Assembly (NCBI RefSeq): GCF_036997485.1
Contig: NZ_JAWLPU010000002.1
Span: 372,001 to 436,000 of the forward strand
DNA: 64,000 bases
Source: Brachyspira pilosicoli
GTDB taxonomy: Bacteria; Spirochaetota; Brachyspiria; Brachyspirales; Brachyspiraceae
Direction: 5' to 3'
Part shown: positions 16,763-26,591 of the stretch, piece after piece
Numbering within the stretch: the stretch's first letter is position 1
Layout of the letters: each line of letters starts with the position of its first letter
Position numbers and translations under genes: made by a program
The notes under the pieces: model-generated
Told to the model about the DNA's origin: nothing
What the model saw: the letters and a program-made list of their open reading frames with translations, nothing else
Databases searched by the model: none

Positions 16763-18733
16763 TTAAATATCATTCTTCTTATTATCGTTTTTAGGCTCAC
16801 CTCTATATTTATCAATTTGTATTAAGCCCTTATCCTCATAAAAAGTAACAGCTTTATAGGTTTGTCTAATATCAAATTCAGCACTTCCTATAATGAGTTT
16901 AACTCCAGCCAATGCTTCCTTACCGGCACTTATTGTAGACTCTACTTTCTCTATTTCCATTTGCTGCAATAAAGCCTCTCTTTCTAAAACAATCTCTTCT
17001 CTTCTGCTATTAGCCTGCTCAAGCTGTTCTTTCAAACTTTGCAACTGCTCAGTCTTCTCATCATCTAATTTTCTCACCTTAGCGGCCTGTTCTAATGATT
17101 TAATATTTCTTTCTATCTCTTCTATGGAAACATCAAGCTCTTCTTTTTCTTTGTCCATAGCAGCAATATTTCTTCTCTTGGCGGGACTCACTCCTGTTTC
17201 TATAACAGTCTTGGTTCCGGAAGGAGAACCTAATACCTTCCCATTAACTTCATATAAAGCTCTTAATACTCCTCCGCTCGCAGAAGCCCTCTTACCTGTA
17301 AGTATTATTCTATTATCTGAATCTATATTAGAATTAAGTATAGCCTCAGTAACTATAACATTATTAGCTGATTCCACATTTGAGAACTGTATAAACTTAG
17401 CAATAACATCTCCTCCCGCTCTAACAAAACTATTCTCATTACCTTGAATACCGAGTTTTACTATAATATCTCCCTTAGCCTCAAGGTCGCATTTGCCAAC
17501 CGTACCATTAACTTCTATATTGCCTTCAGCTTTTATAGAGAAATTATCGCTAACACTTCCCTTAACAAGTACACTTCCTATAAAATTAATATTACCAGTC
17601 TCAGGTCCTACATCTCCAGAAACCTCAAATACAGGCTCAACACTTAATAACTTGCCCTTTAATAAAACCTGTCCATTTATACCAGCAACTATATAATCTC
17701 CATCTATAACAACATTATCTCCAAGTATATCTTTTAAATCTAAATCTTTACCGTCTTTAGCCTCTATCTTTGTTCCTAAAACATTAATACCATGCTCTCC
17801 CTCTGTAGCAGGAATCTTATGCGCTAATTTTTGTCCCTCAGATACATTTTCAACTATACTCAAATCCTTATAATCTATAGATTCATCTTCATCTATATAT
17901 TTTGGTATAACATCTTTATTAACTTTAACTAAATATTCTATCTTAGCATTCTGACCAATCTTTGGGTAAAGACCTTCAGCAGCAAGTATTGGAACATTAA
18001 AAGTACCCTCTTCTAAAAGCTTTGAAATATTATCTTCTTTTACACCAAATACAATTCCGCTATTTTCTAATAACTCTTTAGCATCTTGCAAGTCAATCTC
18101 TCTTCCGCCATTATTAGGCTTACTCACAGTAATATAGGCTTGCATATTATCTTCTGTAATAGTATATGTAATCTTAGCATTGTATACGGATTTTGAAGGG
18201 TCCCAATCGGCTATTTTTACATATTCACCTTTTTGTTCATGTAAAATCTCTTTAGCTAAATTGGAATCATAATGTTTAAGACCAGCTTCTATTAATTTTT
18301 TCTCTAAAGCCTTCATGTCTTCAATTCTAGTTCCGTCTGCAGTAGGAGGAGAAACCTTTAAAAATACTCCATCTCTTTTTACTCTCACTACTATGCTTGT
18401 ATCTTTATCTATAACAACGCTGTCATCTTTACCCAAATGTGAAGCAGTAGAATAATCAACAGTATGTCCATAAGTTATGCTTGATTTATCATATTTTATA
18501 TGTGTGTATCTTATTAAATAAGGAGTAAAATGAAGCTTTTTAAAAATACCAGTGCTTCTATCTCTAATAATTTTATAAGATAACTCATATACTGGGCATT
18601 GAAATATGGCAGCAGCCTGATGCATACCATCTTCCAAATTCTCAACTTCCAATTCTATAGAACGCGAATTCTGATTATTATAAATATCTTTGTAAAAATC
18701 ACTTTGTAAAATTTTTCTTTTTAATTCATTCAT
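16763..18733 (-). CDS. fapA: FapA/DUF342 family protein of the flagellar operon
   Basis: 656 residues. The N-terminal third resembles the nucleotide/KH-like leader of FapA proteins; the middle (about 370-530) is a repetitive beta-helix rich in G-V/I-E-V-x-G-x-V units (for example GNIEVNGTVGKCDLEAKGDI), the hallmark of DUF342. A coiled coil follows (about 535-610, EELDVSIEEIERNIKSLEQ...). DUF342 proteins are common beside spirochaete flagellar genes and have been called flagellar assembly protein A. It follows fliA/whiG by 13 bases. A role in assembly or positioning is inference from context. Confidence 0.85.
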   Translation of the reverse strand: MNELKRKILQSDFYKDIYNNQNSRSIELEVENLEDGMHQAAAIFQCPVYELSYKIIRDRSTGIFKKLHFTPYLIRYTHIKYDKSSITYGHTVDYSTASHLGKDDSVVIDKDTSIVVRVKRDGVFLKVSPPTADGTRIEDMKALEKKLIEAGLKHYDSNLAKEILHEQKGEYVKIADWDPSKSVYNAKITYTITEDNMQAYITVSKPNNGGREIDLQDAKELLENSGIVFGVKEDNISKLLEEGTFNVPILAAEGLYPKIGQNAKIEYLVKVNKDVIPKYIDEDESIDYKDLSIVENVSEGQKLAHKIPATEGEHGINVLGTKIEAKDGKDLDLKDILGDNVVIDGDYIVAGINGQVLLKGKLLSVEPVFEVSGDVGPETGNINFIGSVLVKGSVSDNFSIKAEGNIEVNGTVGKCDLEAKGDIIVKLGIQGNENSFVRAGGDVIAKFIQFSNVESANNVIVTEAILNSNIDSDNRIILTGKRASASGGVLRALYEVNGKVLGSPSGTKTVIETGVSPAKRRNIAAMDKEKEELDVSIEEIERNIKSLEQAAKVRKLDDEKTEQLQSLKEQLEQANSRREEIVLEREALLQQMEIEKVESTISAGKEALAGVKLIIGSAEFDIRQTYKAVTFYEDKGLIQIDKYRGEPKNDNKKNDI

Positions 18734-18746
18734 AAAAAACCACCTA

Positions 18747-19559
18747 CTATAGTAATTGTTTTTTTATCTCTGAAAGGCTGTATCTTAATTGCTGCACAGC
18801 CTTTGTATGAAGCTGAGATACTCTGCTCTCTGATACATCTAATACTTTGCCAATCTCTTTTAAAGTTAACTCTTCATAATAATATAATATAAGAACACTT
18901 CTCTCTTTTTCAGGTAATTTATCTAAAGCCTCTACAATCTTTTTCTGAACATCTTTTCTCTCTGCAAGATATTCAGGATTATTTTTATCGCTTGCCTTTA
19001 AAGTATCCATTATAGATATTTCATCAGAATCATCGCCATGATACCAAACTTCGCTTAAAGAAGTAGTAGAAGCTTCTATAGAATATCTCATAGTCTCATT
19101 AATTTTACTTAAAGGCACTCCCATAGTATCTGCTATCTCTTGAGAGTTAACATTGCGTCCTAATTTGCTTTCTAAAAACTCTCTTGCAATTTCTATATCT
19201 TTTATTTCTCTTCTTATAGACCTTGGAAGCTTATCTATTTTTCTAAGCTCATCATAAATAGAGCCTTTTATTCTTGTTGTAGCATAGGTTTTGAATTTAA
19301 CCTCTTTATTTGGGTCATACTTCTCTATAGCATCTATTAAACCTATAGCACCATAACCTACTAAATCATCAAATTCTATATCACGTGTAGATTTCATGTT
19401 AAAATTTATTTGATTAGCAACATATTTAACCAAATTAGAATATTTTATTACTAATGCTTCTTTTATATGTGGAGATAGTGTTTTTTTATACTCAATCCAA
19501 TACTCCTGCTCATTATCATCTGTAATATTTGGTATTATGCCTTTCTTATTCTTTTTCAT
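18747..19559 (-). CDS. fliA: Flagellar sigma factor (sigma-28, FliA/WhiG)
   Basis: 270 residues with sigma-70 regions 2 (LVGYGAIGLIDAIEKYDP, then FKTYATTRIKGSIYDELRK), 3 and 4 (LTLKEIGKVLDVSESRVSQLHTKA as helix-turn-helix). The spacing is that of FliA/WhiG rather than the housekeeping factor: region 1 is lacking. It directs RNA polymerase to late flagellar genes such as flagellins. It is in the flagellar operon, 24 bases from the upstream membrane-protein gene. FliA and WhiG are alternative names for this group. Confidence 0.93.
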   Translation of the reverse strand: MKKNKKGIIPNITDDNEQEYWIEYKKTLSPHIKEALVIKYSNLVKYVANQINFNMKSTRDIEFDDLVGYGAIGLIDAIEKYDPNKEVKFKTYATTRIKGSIYDELRKIDKLPRSIRREIKDIEIAREFLESKLGRNVNSQEIADTMGVPLSKINETMRYSIEASTTSLSEVWYHGDDSDEISIMDTLKASDKNNPEYLAERKDVQKKIVEALDKLPEKERSVLILYYYEELTLKEIGKVLDVSESRVSQLHTKAVQQLRYSLSEIKKQLL

Positions 19560-19583
19560 AATGATACTCTACTTTTTATTTTT

Positions 19584-20273
19584 TTATTTACTTTCTTTTT
19601 TCTCTTCTTTAGAAAGCATAGTTCTCACCGCTTTAGCAACCTTTTCTGGGTCTTCCTTTACCTCCCTCTCTAAACTAACCGCATCTGCACTTTCTTTTCT
19701 GAGAGGAAAATAATCGCTTGATTCTCCAACATTTGAATTATCAGTAACGGAAGATATTATGTCGCCTATATCACCCATATTATGATAATCTACTTTTTTA
19801 TTTTTATCAACATTTATATTATCAATACTAGGAACTATATTATTATCTGCCGCATTATTATCTTCCATTTTTAAGTCTTCAGCTGCATTAATATCTGCAG
19901 AAGAAGATTCAAAAGTTTTGTTTTCATCATTTGTATTTTCTGTAGGAGTATTAGCAATATCATTTGTATTTTCTTTAATTTCCCCAATTCCTTCATTATT
20001 TCCAGCTTGATTATTATTTGTATTACTGTCAAAAACTCCAGAAGATTCTATAGCATCAGATAAAAACTTTTTGAGTACAATAGCTAAAATATATAATATA
20101 ATACCAGTAATTACCGTAGATATAAAAGCTCTTATAATAGATACATCTATTCTATTTCTAAACAAAGTAGAAAATAAAAAAGTAAATATAAAAGATAACC
20201 CCATTATAATAAGTGATAATTTACCAAAATTACTGGAAAAATAATTTTTTACTTTAGCCATAAAATCATTCAT
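19584..20273 (-). CDS. Unrecognised membrane protein in the flagellar operon
   Basis: 229 residues. The N-terminal 85 carry two membrane helices (about 18-36, LSLIIMGLSFIFTFLFSTLF, and 48-68, AFISTVITGIILYILAIVL), followed by a long, acidic, Asn-rich and probably disordered cytoplasmic region (about 85-200), with a short conserved-looking end (EKVAKAVRTMLSKEEKKE). No known family recognised. It sits between flhG and fliA/whiG, 28 and 24 bases from each. In other spirochaetes uncharacterised genes occur near this place, so a flagellar accessory role is likely but unproved. Confidence 0.7.
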   Translation of the reverse strand: MNDFMAKVKNYFSSNFGKLSLIIMGLSFIFTFLFSTLFRNRIDVSIIRAFISTVITGIILYILAIVLKKFLSDAIESSGVFDSNTNNNQAGNNEGIGEIKENTNDIANTPTENTNDENKTFESSSADINAAEDLKMEDNNAADNNIVPSIDNINVDKNKKVDYHNMGDIGDIISSVTDNSNVGESSDYFPLRKESADAVSLEREVKEDPEKVAKAVRTMLSKEEKKESK

Positions 20274-20301
20274 AAATAAAAACCCTCTATAATTTCAATA
20301 T

Positions 20302-21180
20302 TTAATAAATCCTATTTTCTCTTCTACTAACAAAAGCAAATAATGATTCCATAAATCCAGACAATCCTTTAGTATCTCTTTCTTCATCATATTCCATATC
20401 AATAATTCTCTTAGCTATATTGTATATAGAAATAGAAGCATGACATTTATTATCATATTGATAAAAAGGCAGCTGCTGTGATACAGAATAGGCTATAGTT
20501 TTATCCTCAAGCACATAACCTAAATACTTAATATCCATATCTAAATATCTCTTACTCACCTCTATAATTTTATCCCCTACTTCCTTACCTTCTGATGCTT
20601 TAGTTACTCTATTAACTAAAATTTTAATATCAGATTTAGGATCCTCCGGAGCTATAGATTTTATCACACCATAAGCATCAAGTATAGCTGTAGGCTCTGG
20701 TATAGTAACCACAATGTTCTCATCTGAAGAAAGCAAAAAATATAAAACATTATCAGATATACCAGCCCCCGTATCAATTATAATAATATCAGCATCATTT
20801 AAAGAGTCCATACTATTTATTAATTTAGTTAAACCTCTGCTTGACAAGTTTGCCAAAGATGAAAACCCAGAAGCTCCGGCAATATATCTAATTCCATAAT
20901 CCGTTTCAAGCACAACCTCATGTATCTTTTTAGTACCCTTTATAACATGATATAAATTATATTCAGGTATAGTTCCTAATATAACATTAACATTTCCAAG
21001 TCCAAGATCCGCATCTATTAGAAGTACATTTTTTCCTAATTGCTGTAATGCTATAGCTAAATTAATAGCAATATTAGTTTTACCAACACCGCCTTTGCCG
21101 CTAGTTACACTAATTATACGCTGAGGACGTTTATCTTTTACTTCCATCATCTTTCTTAATTCATCTGCTTGATCTTTCAT
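20302..21180 (-). CDS. flhG: Flagellar number/placement ATPase FlhG (MinD/ParA family)
   Basis: 292 residues. The ParA-type P-loop SGKGGVGKTNIAIN, the switch region DADLGLGNVNV and the membrane/dimer region are present. The N terminus contains KDQADELRKMM, which fits the DQAxxLR motif known from Bacillus FlhG/YlxH as the element that stimulates the FlhF GTPase. FlhG controls the number and site of flagella with FlhF. It lies 33 bases downstream of flhF, so the pair is expressed together. Confidence 0.92.
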   Translation of the reverse strand: MKDQADELRKMMEVKDKRPQRIISVTSGKGGVGKTNIAINLAIALQQLGKNVLLIDADLGLGNVNVILGTIPEYNLYHVIKGTKKIHEVVLETDYGIRYIAGASGFSSLANLSSRGLTKLINSMDSLNDADIIIIDTGAGISDNVLYFLLSSDENIVVTIPEPTAILDAYGVIKSIAPEDPKSDIKILVNRVTKASEGKEVGDKIIEVSKRYLDMDIKYLGYVLEDKTIAYSVSQQLPFYQYDNKCHASISIYNIAKRIIDMEYDEERDTKGLSGFMESLFAFVSRRENRIY

Positions 21181-21212
21181 AATATTTTATAATTCCTATA
21201 TAAATTAATTTT

Positions 21213-23015
21213 TTATCTATCATTTCCAAATAAACCTTCTATCATCTTATGAGCATATCTTTTAGCAGGAGCAATATCTTTAGGTACTCCCTGTCCATAA
21301 GTTACATAAGTAATAGGAACCTTGCTTTTTGATATAGCACATAAAGATGAAGCTAAATAATCAGTTTCATCTACTTTAGTTAAAATAATACCTTTATAGT
21401 TTGCAGGTTTAAATGCATTCATAATCTTTAGAGCATCTTTGTATTTAGCAGTAGAGCTCATTACAAGCTGCACGTCCATATCGAATCTTCCAACAGTATT
21501 AAAATATTTAGACATAGATACTATCTCCTCAACACTCTTAGGAGAACGTCCCATAGTATCTATAAAGAGTAAAGATGAACTGTCTAATTTTCTTATCTCT
21601 GCTCTCAAAGCTTCAGGAGTACTAGCACTTGTAAAAGGAACTTTCATTATACTTGCATATCTTTGAAGCTGATCAACAGCTGCTATTCTATAATTATCTA
21701 TTGTTACAAAAGATACCCTCCTACCTGACCTCATATACTGAGCTGCTATTTTAGGTATTGTGGTAGTTTTACCAACACCAGTAGGTCCAACAAATACCAC
21801 TATCTTCTTTTTAGAACCTATATCTATTCCATTTGCAAGGAGCAATCTGCTTGAAAAATATCTCTCTATCTCCTCTTTTATCACGTCTTTAGATTGAAAG
21901 AATCTGGCATTGCTTGATGTAAGTAAATATTCTCTTAATTCAAGCAAAACTTCTTCTGGAAACTCTCTATGTCTTAAGAAATTAAAACTTTCTTCCATAC
22001 TATCTGTAACGGAAGAATCTTTATTAGTAATAATATTTCTATCAGAATATGAATCTTCATCATCAAAATCATCTTGATAAAAATTATTATTATTTAAATT
22101 ATTTTTATTAACAGAAGTGTTTAAATGGTTATCCTCTCTTCTATAGTTTTTTATTTCTTCTATAGTGTTTTTTAAACTTCTCTCTTCATTTTGAAATATA
22201 CTATCATAATCATTGTTTTGATAAAAACCATTATTGCTTTTTTCTTTTCTATTATAATTCTTGGAGTTAAAATTATTTCTATCTATGTTTGGAATATTAT
22301 TTTCTAAATATTCTTTAACTATATCTTTTAGTTGATCTTGAACAATTCTTTTTACATTTGCTTCTATGCTGTCTACATTATTTTTTTGTTGATATTGAGA
22401 ATCGTATAATGAATAATCATCTTCCTTTTGAATATTTCTAGAATATGAAGTATCAGAATCACTCAATAAAGCACTACCCATCATACCAAAATTATTATTA
22501 AAATCATTTAAATTATTATTTACTACTTTTCTTTCCTCAAATCTTTCTTCAAATTGCATAGGTTTAAAAGGTTTATTTTTATTTGTAATTTCAGTGTTTT
22601 CTAATTCACTAATATTAACTGCAGGAGTATCTTTTTTATTAATTAAACTCTCATTTCTTTCACGAGCAGATTTTTTTAAAGCATTATTTATACTAATAAT
22701 TCTATTAGCCATCTCACTAGCATCTAATACTTCAGTAGTTTTATGCTTATTCATTTCTATTCTATCACTATTCAATTTATTTGAATACTCCTCATCTTCT
22801 TCTCTGTTATCTGTCCTTTCAGTATTTCTTCTTTCATATATAGAATTATTAAGCATTATTCTAAGCTCATGCTCAGTCTTTTTTCCAAAGCCCAAAAAAC
22901 CGCCAACTTGAATATCTTTACTTGATAATATTAAAAAATTGCTGCCATATTCAACTCTTGCCTTAGCAAATGCATCATTTCTGTCTTTTCCATTGATTAC
23001 TTTTATGTCAACCAT
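21213..23015 (-). CDS. flhF: Flagellar SRP-type GTPase FlhF
   Basis: 600 residues. The N-terminal B domain starts VDIKVINGKDRNDAFAKA; a long Asn- and charge-rich linker (about 75-340) with little sequence conservation follows, then the NG GTPase domain: FVGPTGVGKTTTIPKIA (G1, near 405), DTMGRS (G3) and LTKVDETD (G4). FlhF is related to Ffh and FtsY and places the flagellar export apparatus at the cell pole. The linker is unusually long and polar. It follows the small FlhF-like gene with a 17-base gap and uses a GGAG site. Confidence 0.92.
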   Translation of the reverse strand: MVDIKVINGKDRNDAFAKARVEYGSNFLILSSKDIQVGGFLGFGKKTEHELRIMLNNSIYERRNTERTDNREEDEEYSNKLNSDRIEMNKHKTTEVLDASEMANRIISINNALKKSARERNESLINKKDTPAVNISELENTEITNKNKPFKPMQFEERFEERKVVNNNLNDFNNNFGMMGSALLSDSDTSYSRNIQKEDDYSLYDSQYQQKNNVDSIEANVKRIVQDQLKDIVKEYLENNIPNIDRNNFNSKNYNRKEKSNNGFYQNNDYDSIFQNEERSLKNTIEEIKNYRREDNHLNTSVNKNNLNNNNFYQDDFDDEDSYSDRNIITNKDSSVTDSMEESFNFLRHREFPEEVLLELREYLLTSSNARFFQSKDVIKEEIERYFSSRLLLANGIDIGSKKKIVVFVGPTGVGKTTTIPKIAAQYMRSGRRVSFVTIDNYRIAAVDQLQRYASIMKVPFTSASTPEALRAEIRKLDSSSLLFIDTMGRSPKSVEEIVSMSKYFNTVGRFDMDVQLVMSSTAKYKDALKIMNAFKPANYKGIILTKVDETDYLASSLCAISKSKVPITYVTYGQGVPKDIAPAKRYAHKMIEGLFGNDR

Positions 23016-23032
23016 TTTAATAACTCCAAAAA

Positions 23033-23206
23033 TTAATACTGCTCTAAAACGCCGATAGATACTTCAAATTCTTTTTTTATAACACCAAATATATTTTTTC
23101 TGCTTAATTCTCTTATGCTAATAATAAAATAATTTTCACCATATTTATCCCTAGCCTGTTTTTCAATTTCTTCTCTGTTTTTTCCAAAGATTTTTATAGT
23201 TTTCAT
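23033..23206 (-). CDS. 57-residue stand-alone homologue of the FlhF N-terminal domain
   Basis: An intact short frame between flhA and flhF, with GGAG eight bases before its ATG (another in-frame ATG lies two codons upstream). The peptide lines up with the first 57 residues of FlhF from the same operon: IKI-GKNREEIEKQARDKYG against IKVINGKDRNDAFAKARVEYG, then ENYFIIS against SNFLILS, and FGVIKKEFE against LGFGKKTEHE. Roughly a third of positions are identical. It carries no GTPase domain. I infer a duplicated, separately encoded B-domain that could bind FlhF partners or interfere with FlhF pairing; no function is proved. Confidence 0.8.
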   Translation of the reverse strand: MKTIKIFGKNREEIEKQARDKYGENYFIISIRELSRKNIFGVIKKEFEVSIGVLEQY

Positions 23207-23242
23207 AATCATAACTCCAATAATATTTTATTAAAAAATTAT

Positions 23243-25363
23243 TTATTTTATGCTAGCAACACCCTTTACATTGTACCCCTGTGCTATCTCAGTTGTTGCC
23301 ACTACTTTATACTTACCAATATTCTTAGCAATAAACTGATACAAAGGTCTTCTTATTAGCGGTGAAACTAAGAATACTATTTCATCAACTCCAGACTCTT
23401 GAACTAATTTTACTGCCTCTTTTATATTTCTTATAAGAGCCTGCATACTTTCAAAACTCATAGCTATCATTTGAGAGCCTTGTATATTTCCGCTGTCAGC
23501 TAAATTTTGAGCTATATTATTTTGAAGCTGCTGACTTAATGTAATAACTCTTATATTTCTTTGATCATCAGCTATAAGCTGCGATATTTGAGGAGCCAAT
23601 CTGCTTCTTACCAATTCAGTAGCCTGTTCGCTTCCCATAATTGTTATAGCATCAGCAATACCTTCTAATATAGCAACACTGTTTCTGATAGGTATTTCCT
23701 CTTGAAGCAAATTCTGCAATACTTTTTGTATATATCCAAGAGGGCTTTCATTATGAGGTTTAGAAGCAAGTATTTCTGATACAAGAGCTTTATTATCATC
23801 TTTAATACGATCAAGCATATTCTGTACTTCTTCACGTCCGATAAGAAGATTAGCATTTCTTTTAATTGTTTCAGTAAAATGTGTAGCTATAACAGCAGTA
23901 GGATCAAACAACATAAAACCTTTTCTATCAGCAACGTCTCTATCAGCAACTCTAATCCAATAAGCTGGAAGCCCAAAAGCTGGGTCTTTAACGCTCTCAC
24001 AATCAGCAGTAGGACCTTCATTAGAATTAGCATTCAAAGCAAGAAGCATATTAGGACGAACAAAACCCCTAGCCATTTCTGTATTATTTATGCTAATGAT
24101 ATATTCATCTGGCTCTATAGTCTGGTTGTCTACTATACGAACAGGAGGTACAGATAAGCCAATCTCTAAAGCAAGCTCTCTACGAACCTGAGTTACTCTG
24201 TGTATTAAATCCCCTCCCTCATTTTCCATTGCTAAAGGTACTAATGATACACCAATAGATAATTCTATTTTTTCGATTTTTAATAACGGACTAACATCTA
24301 AAGGACCATTTTGAGGCTGTTCTTGAACTTCTGCTTTAGTACCATCTTCATTAAGACCAAGCTCCTGCTGTTCTTTTCTTAGAGCATAACCTGCTAAAAA
24401 TAATGCTAATGCTATAACAAATAATGCTATCTTTGGAAAACCTGGTAAGAACATTAAGAAGAATGCAAAACCTGCACCAATAAATAAATTCTTTGGTTTA
24501 GCAAAAACCTGTACAGCAATCTGTGTAGACAAATTATCCTCACTGCTGCTTCTAGTAACAAGCAAACCAGTAGCAAAACTCATAAAGAAAGAAGGTATCT
24601 GGCTTACCAAACCATCGCCCACAGTAAAGCGAGTATAAGCGTCAGCAGCCTGAGCAAAAGGCTCTCCCCTCATTGTCATGCCAATTATGAGTCCGCCAAC
24701 TATATTTATGATAGTGATTATGATACCCGCTATAACGTCACCTTGAACGAACTTTGAAGCACCGTCCATAGTACCATAAAAATCACTCTCGCCTCTTATC
24801 TTTTTTCTCTTCTCTTCTGCTTCTTTATCTGTAATAGCTCCAGCTTGAAGTTCGCTTTCAACAGCCATCATCTTTGAAGGCATACTGTCTAATGCAAATC
24901 TTGCAGCTACTTCTGATACTCTTGTAGCACCTTTAGTAATTACTACAAACTGAACTATTATAAGTATGATAAATATTACAACACCAACAACTATATTATT
25001 ACCAACTACAAACTCAGCAAATGAAGTGATAACCTTACCATTAAAATTAGCACCTTGCGTAAGTATTGCTCTTGTTGTAGAAACGTTTAATGCAAGCCTA
25101 AATGCTGTCATCACCAAAAGCACAGAAGGAAATACGCTAAACTCACTTGCACTCTTTATACTCAAAACCATAAGAAGTATAAGCAAAGATATAACTATAT
25201 TTATGATAAGAAGAAAATCCAAAATCATAGAAGGAAGCGGTATAATAAGCATCATTATTACCATAACCGCACCTATAGCAAACATTATATCACTGTGTCT
25301 GCTAAGATTTGTAGGTAATTTTATCGAATCTAAAAGTGATTTAGCATTATTAATAGTTGCCAC
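23243..25363 (-). CDS. flhA: Flagellar export-gate protein FlhA
   Basis: 706 residues. Eight N-terminal membrane helices (to about residue 335) are followed by the cytoplasmic export-substrate domain. Family motifs are visible, such as MTAFRLALNVSTTRAIL and the FHIPEP region AARFALDSMPSKMMAVESEL...AEEKRKKIRGESDFYGTMDGASKFVQGD. FlhA forms the nonameric ring of the type III export gate. It lies between flhB and the small FlhF-like gene and is transcribed with fliPQR. Confidence 0.96.
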   Translation of the reverse strand: MATINNAKSLLDSIKLPTNLSRHSDIMFAIGAVMVIMMLIIPLPSMILDFLLIINIVISLLILLMVLSIKSASEFSVFPSVLLVMTAFRLALNVSTTRAILTQGANFNGKVITSFAEFVVGNNIVVGVVIFIILIIVQFVVITKGATRVSEVAARFALDSMPSKMMAVESELQAGAITDKEAEEKRKKIRGESDFYGTMDGASKFVQGDVIAGIIITIINIVGGLIIGMTMRGEPFAQAADAYTRFTVGDGLVSQIPSFFMSFATGLLVTRSSSEDNLSTQIAVQVFAKPKNLFIGAGFAFFLMFLPGFPKIALFVIALALFLAGYALRKEQQELGLNEDGTKAEVQEQPQNGPLDVSPLLKIEKIELSIGVSLVPLAMENEGGDLIHRVTQVRRELALEIGLSVPPVRIVDNQTIEPDEYIISINNTEMARGFVRPNMLLALNANSNEGPTADCESVKDPAFGLPAYWIRVADRDVADRKGFMLFDPTAVIATHFTETIKRNANLLIGREEVQNMLDRIKDDNKALVSEILASKPHNESPLGYIQKVLQNLLQEEIPIRNSVAILEGIADAITIMGSEQATELVRSRLAPQISQLIADDQRNIRVITLSQQLQNNIAQNLADSGNIQGSQMIAMSFESMQALIRNIKEAVKLVQESGVDEIVFLVSPLIRRPLYQFIAKNIGKYKVVATTEIAQGYNVKGVASIK

Positions 25364-25376
25364 TTTTCATTTCCTC

Positions 25377-26591
25377 CTATATAGCCCTTGCCATTTTTTC
25401 ATTACGTATTCTATATACCTCGCCAAGTATTCTTGACACAACATGAAACAACTTCTCAGGTATATACTGCCCTATATCAACATTATAATAAAGCTCACGG
25501 GCTAAAGGTTTATTTTCTACTATTTCTACTTCATGTTCTTTTGCTATCTCTTTTATTTTTAAAGCAATATTATCAACCCCTTTTGCAGTTACTATTGGTG
25601 CATAATCACCGCTTTGATATTTTAAAGCAACGGCAAAGTGCGTTGGGTTTGTGATTATTACATCTGCCTCTGGTACTGATTTGAGCATTGTTCTGCTTAC
25701 AATCTTTCTTGCCATTTCTTGAAGCTGATTCTTTACTAAAGGGTCTCCTTCCATTTCTTTGAACTCTTCTTTCATCTCATGCTTTGTCATCTTTAAACTA
25801 TTGATATATTGCTTTCTTTGAAAATAATAGTCCACAACAGCAACTATTATCATAAATATCATTACCTTTCCAATCATCTCTAAAACTATAAAGAAAAATA
25901 CATTCATAGCCTGCGCTAATTCCATATGAACCATATTAAATAAATCATTACGCCTGCCGTTTATTGTTGTAAATGTCAATACTGCTATAACAAGCATTTT
26001 AAAAAGTATTTTAGCTAAGTTCATTAAGTTTTGAGAAGATATAAAAACTCTCTCTTTAAAATTTGACCATGTAGGTGCTATTCTTTTGAAATTTGGTTTT
26101 AATTTCTTGGTAGTAAATAAGAATTGTGTTTGCGCTAAATTTACTCCAACACCAATAATCAATGCAGCAAGCAAAATTATACCAGCTGTTTTTGCTATTA
26201 ATAAAACTATTTCTATAAATATATCAGGCAAACCGTCCATAGTCATTGTTGTATCAGCATTTGCAATTCTATTTAAAATATCAATAAAAAACTGTGATAA
26301 TGTGTGAGTAAGATAACCTATAAGTAAAGCTATTAAAACAGTGGTAACACCCAATACCAAAGTTTGATTAATTTCAACAGAGTTTACAACACGTCCCTCT
26401 TCTTCTCTTGCTCTTCTCTTTTTTCTCTCTGTAGGAAGTTCTGTTCTTCCTTCATCTTCAGCAGATGCAAATAAAGTTAGTGCAAAACCTCTGCCTGTTA
26501 AACGCAAATATTTTCTATAAAGTTTAGCTCTTATAGAAATGAACAAATCTTTTACTTGTAAATATTTCATCAAAGAAGCAAGCATTATCAT
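25377..26591 (-). CDS. flhB: Flagellar export-gate protein FlhB, with N-terminal extension
   Basis: 404 residues. The FlhB core starts at ASAEDEGRTELPTERKKRRA, has four membrane helices, and includes the autocleavage site NPTH (IITNPTHFAVAL), which switches export from hook to filament proteins. The first about 42 residues (MIMLASLMKYLQV...RGFALTLF) have no counterpart in FlhB of enteric bacteria. The long start is supported by a GGAGG site six bases before it and by the ATGA overlap with the fliR stop. Confidence 0.93.
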   Translation of the reverse strand: MIMLASLMKYLQVKDLFISIRAKLYRKYLRLTGRGFALTLFASAEDEGRTELPTERKKRRAREEEGRVVNSVEINQTLVLGVTTVLIALLIGYLTHTLSQFFIDILNRIANADTTMTMDGLPDIFIEIVLLIAKTAGIILLAALIIGVGVNLAQTQFLFTTKKLKPNFKRIAPTWSNFKERVFISSQNLMNLAKILFKMLVIAVLTFTTINGRRNDLFNMVHMELAQAMNVFFFIVLEMIGKVMIFMIIVAVVDYYFQRKQYINSLKMTKHEMKEEFKEMEGDPLVKNQLQEMARKIVSRTMLKSVPEADVIITNPTHFAVALKYQSGDYAPIVTAKGVDNIALKIKEIAKEHEVEIVENKPLARELYYNVDIGQYIPEKLFHVVSRILGEVYRIRNEKMARAI

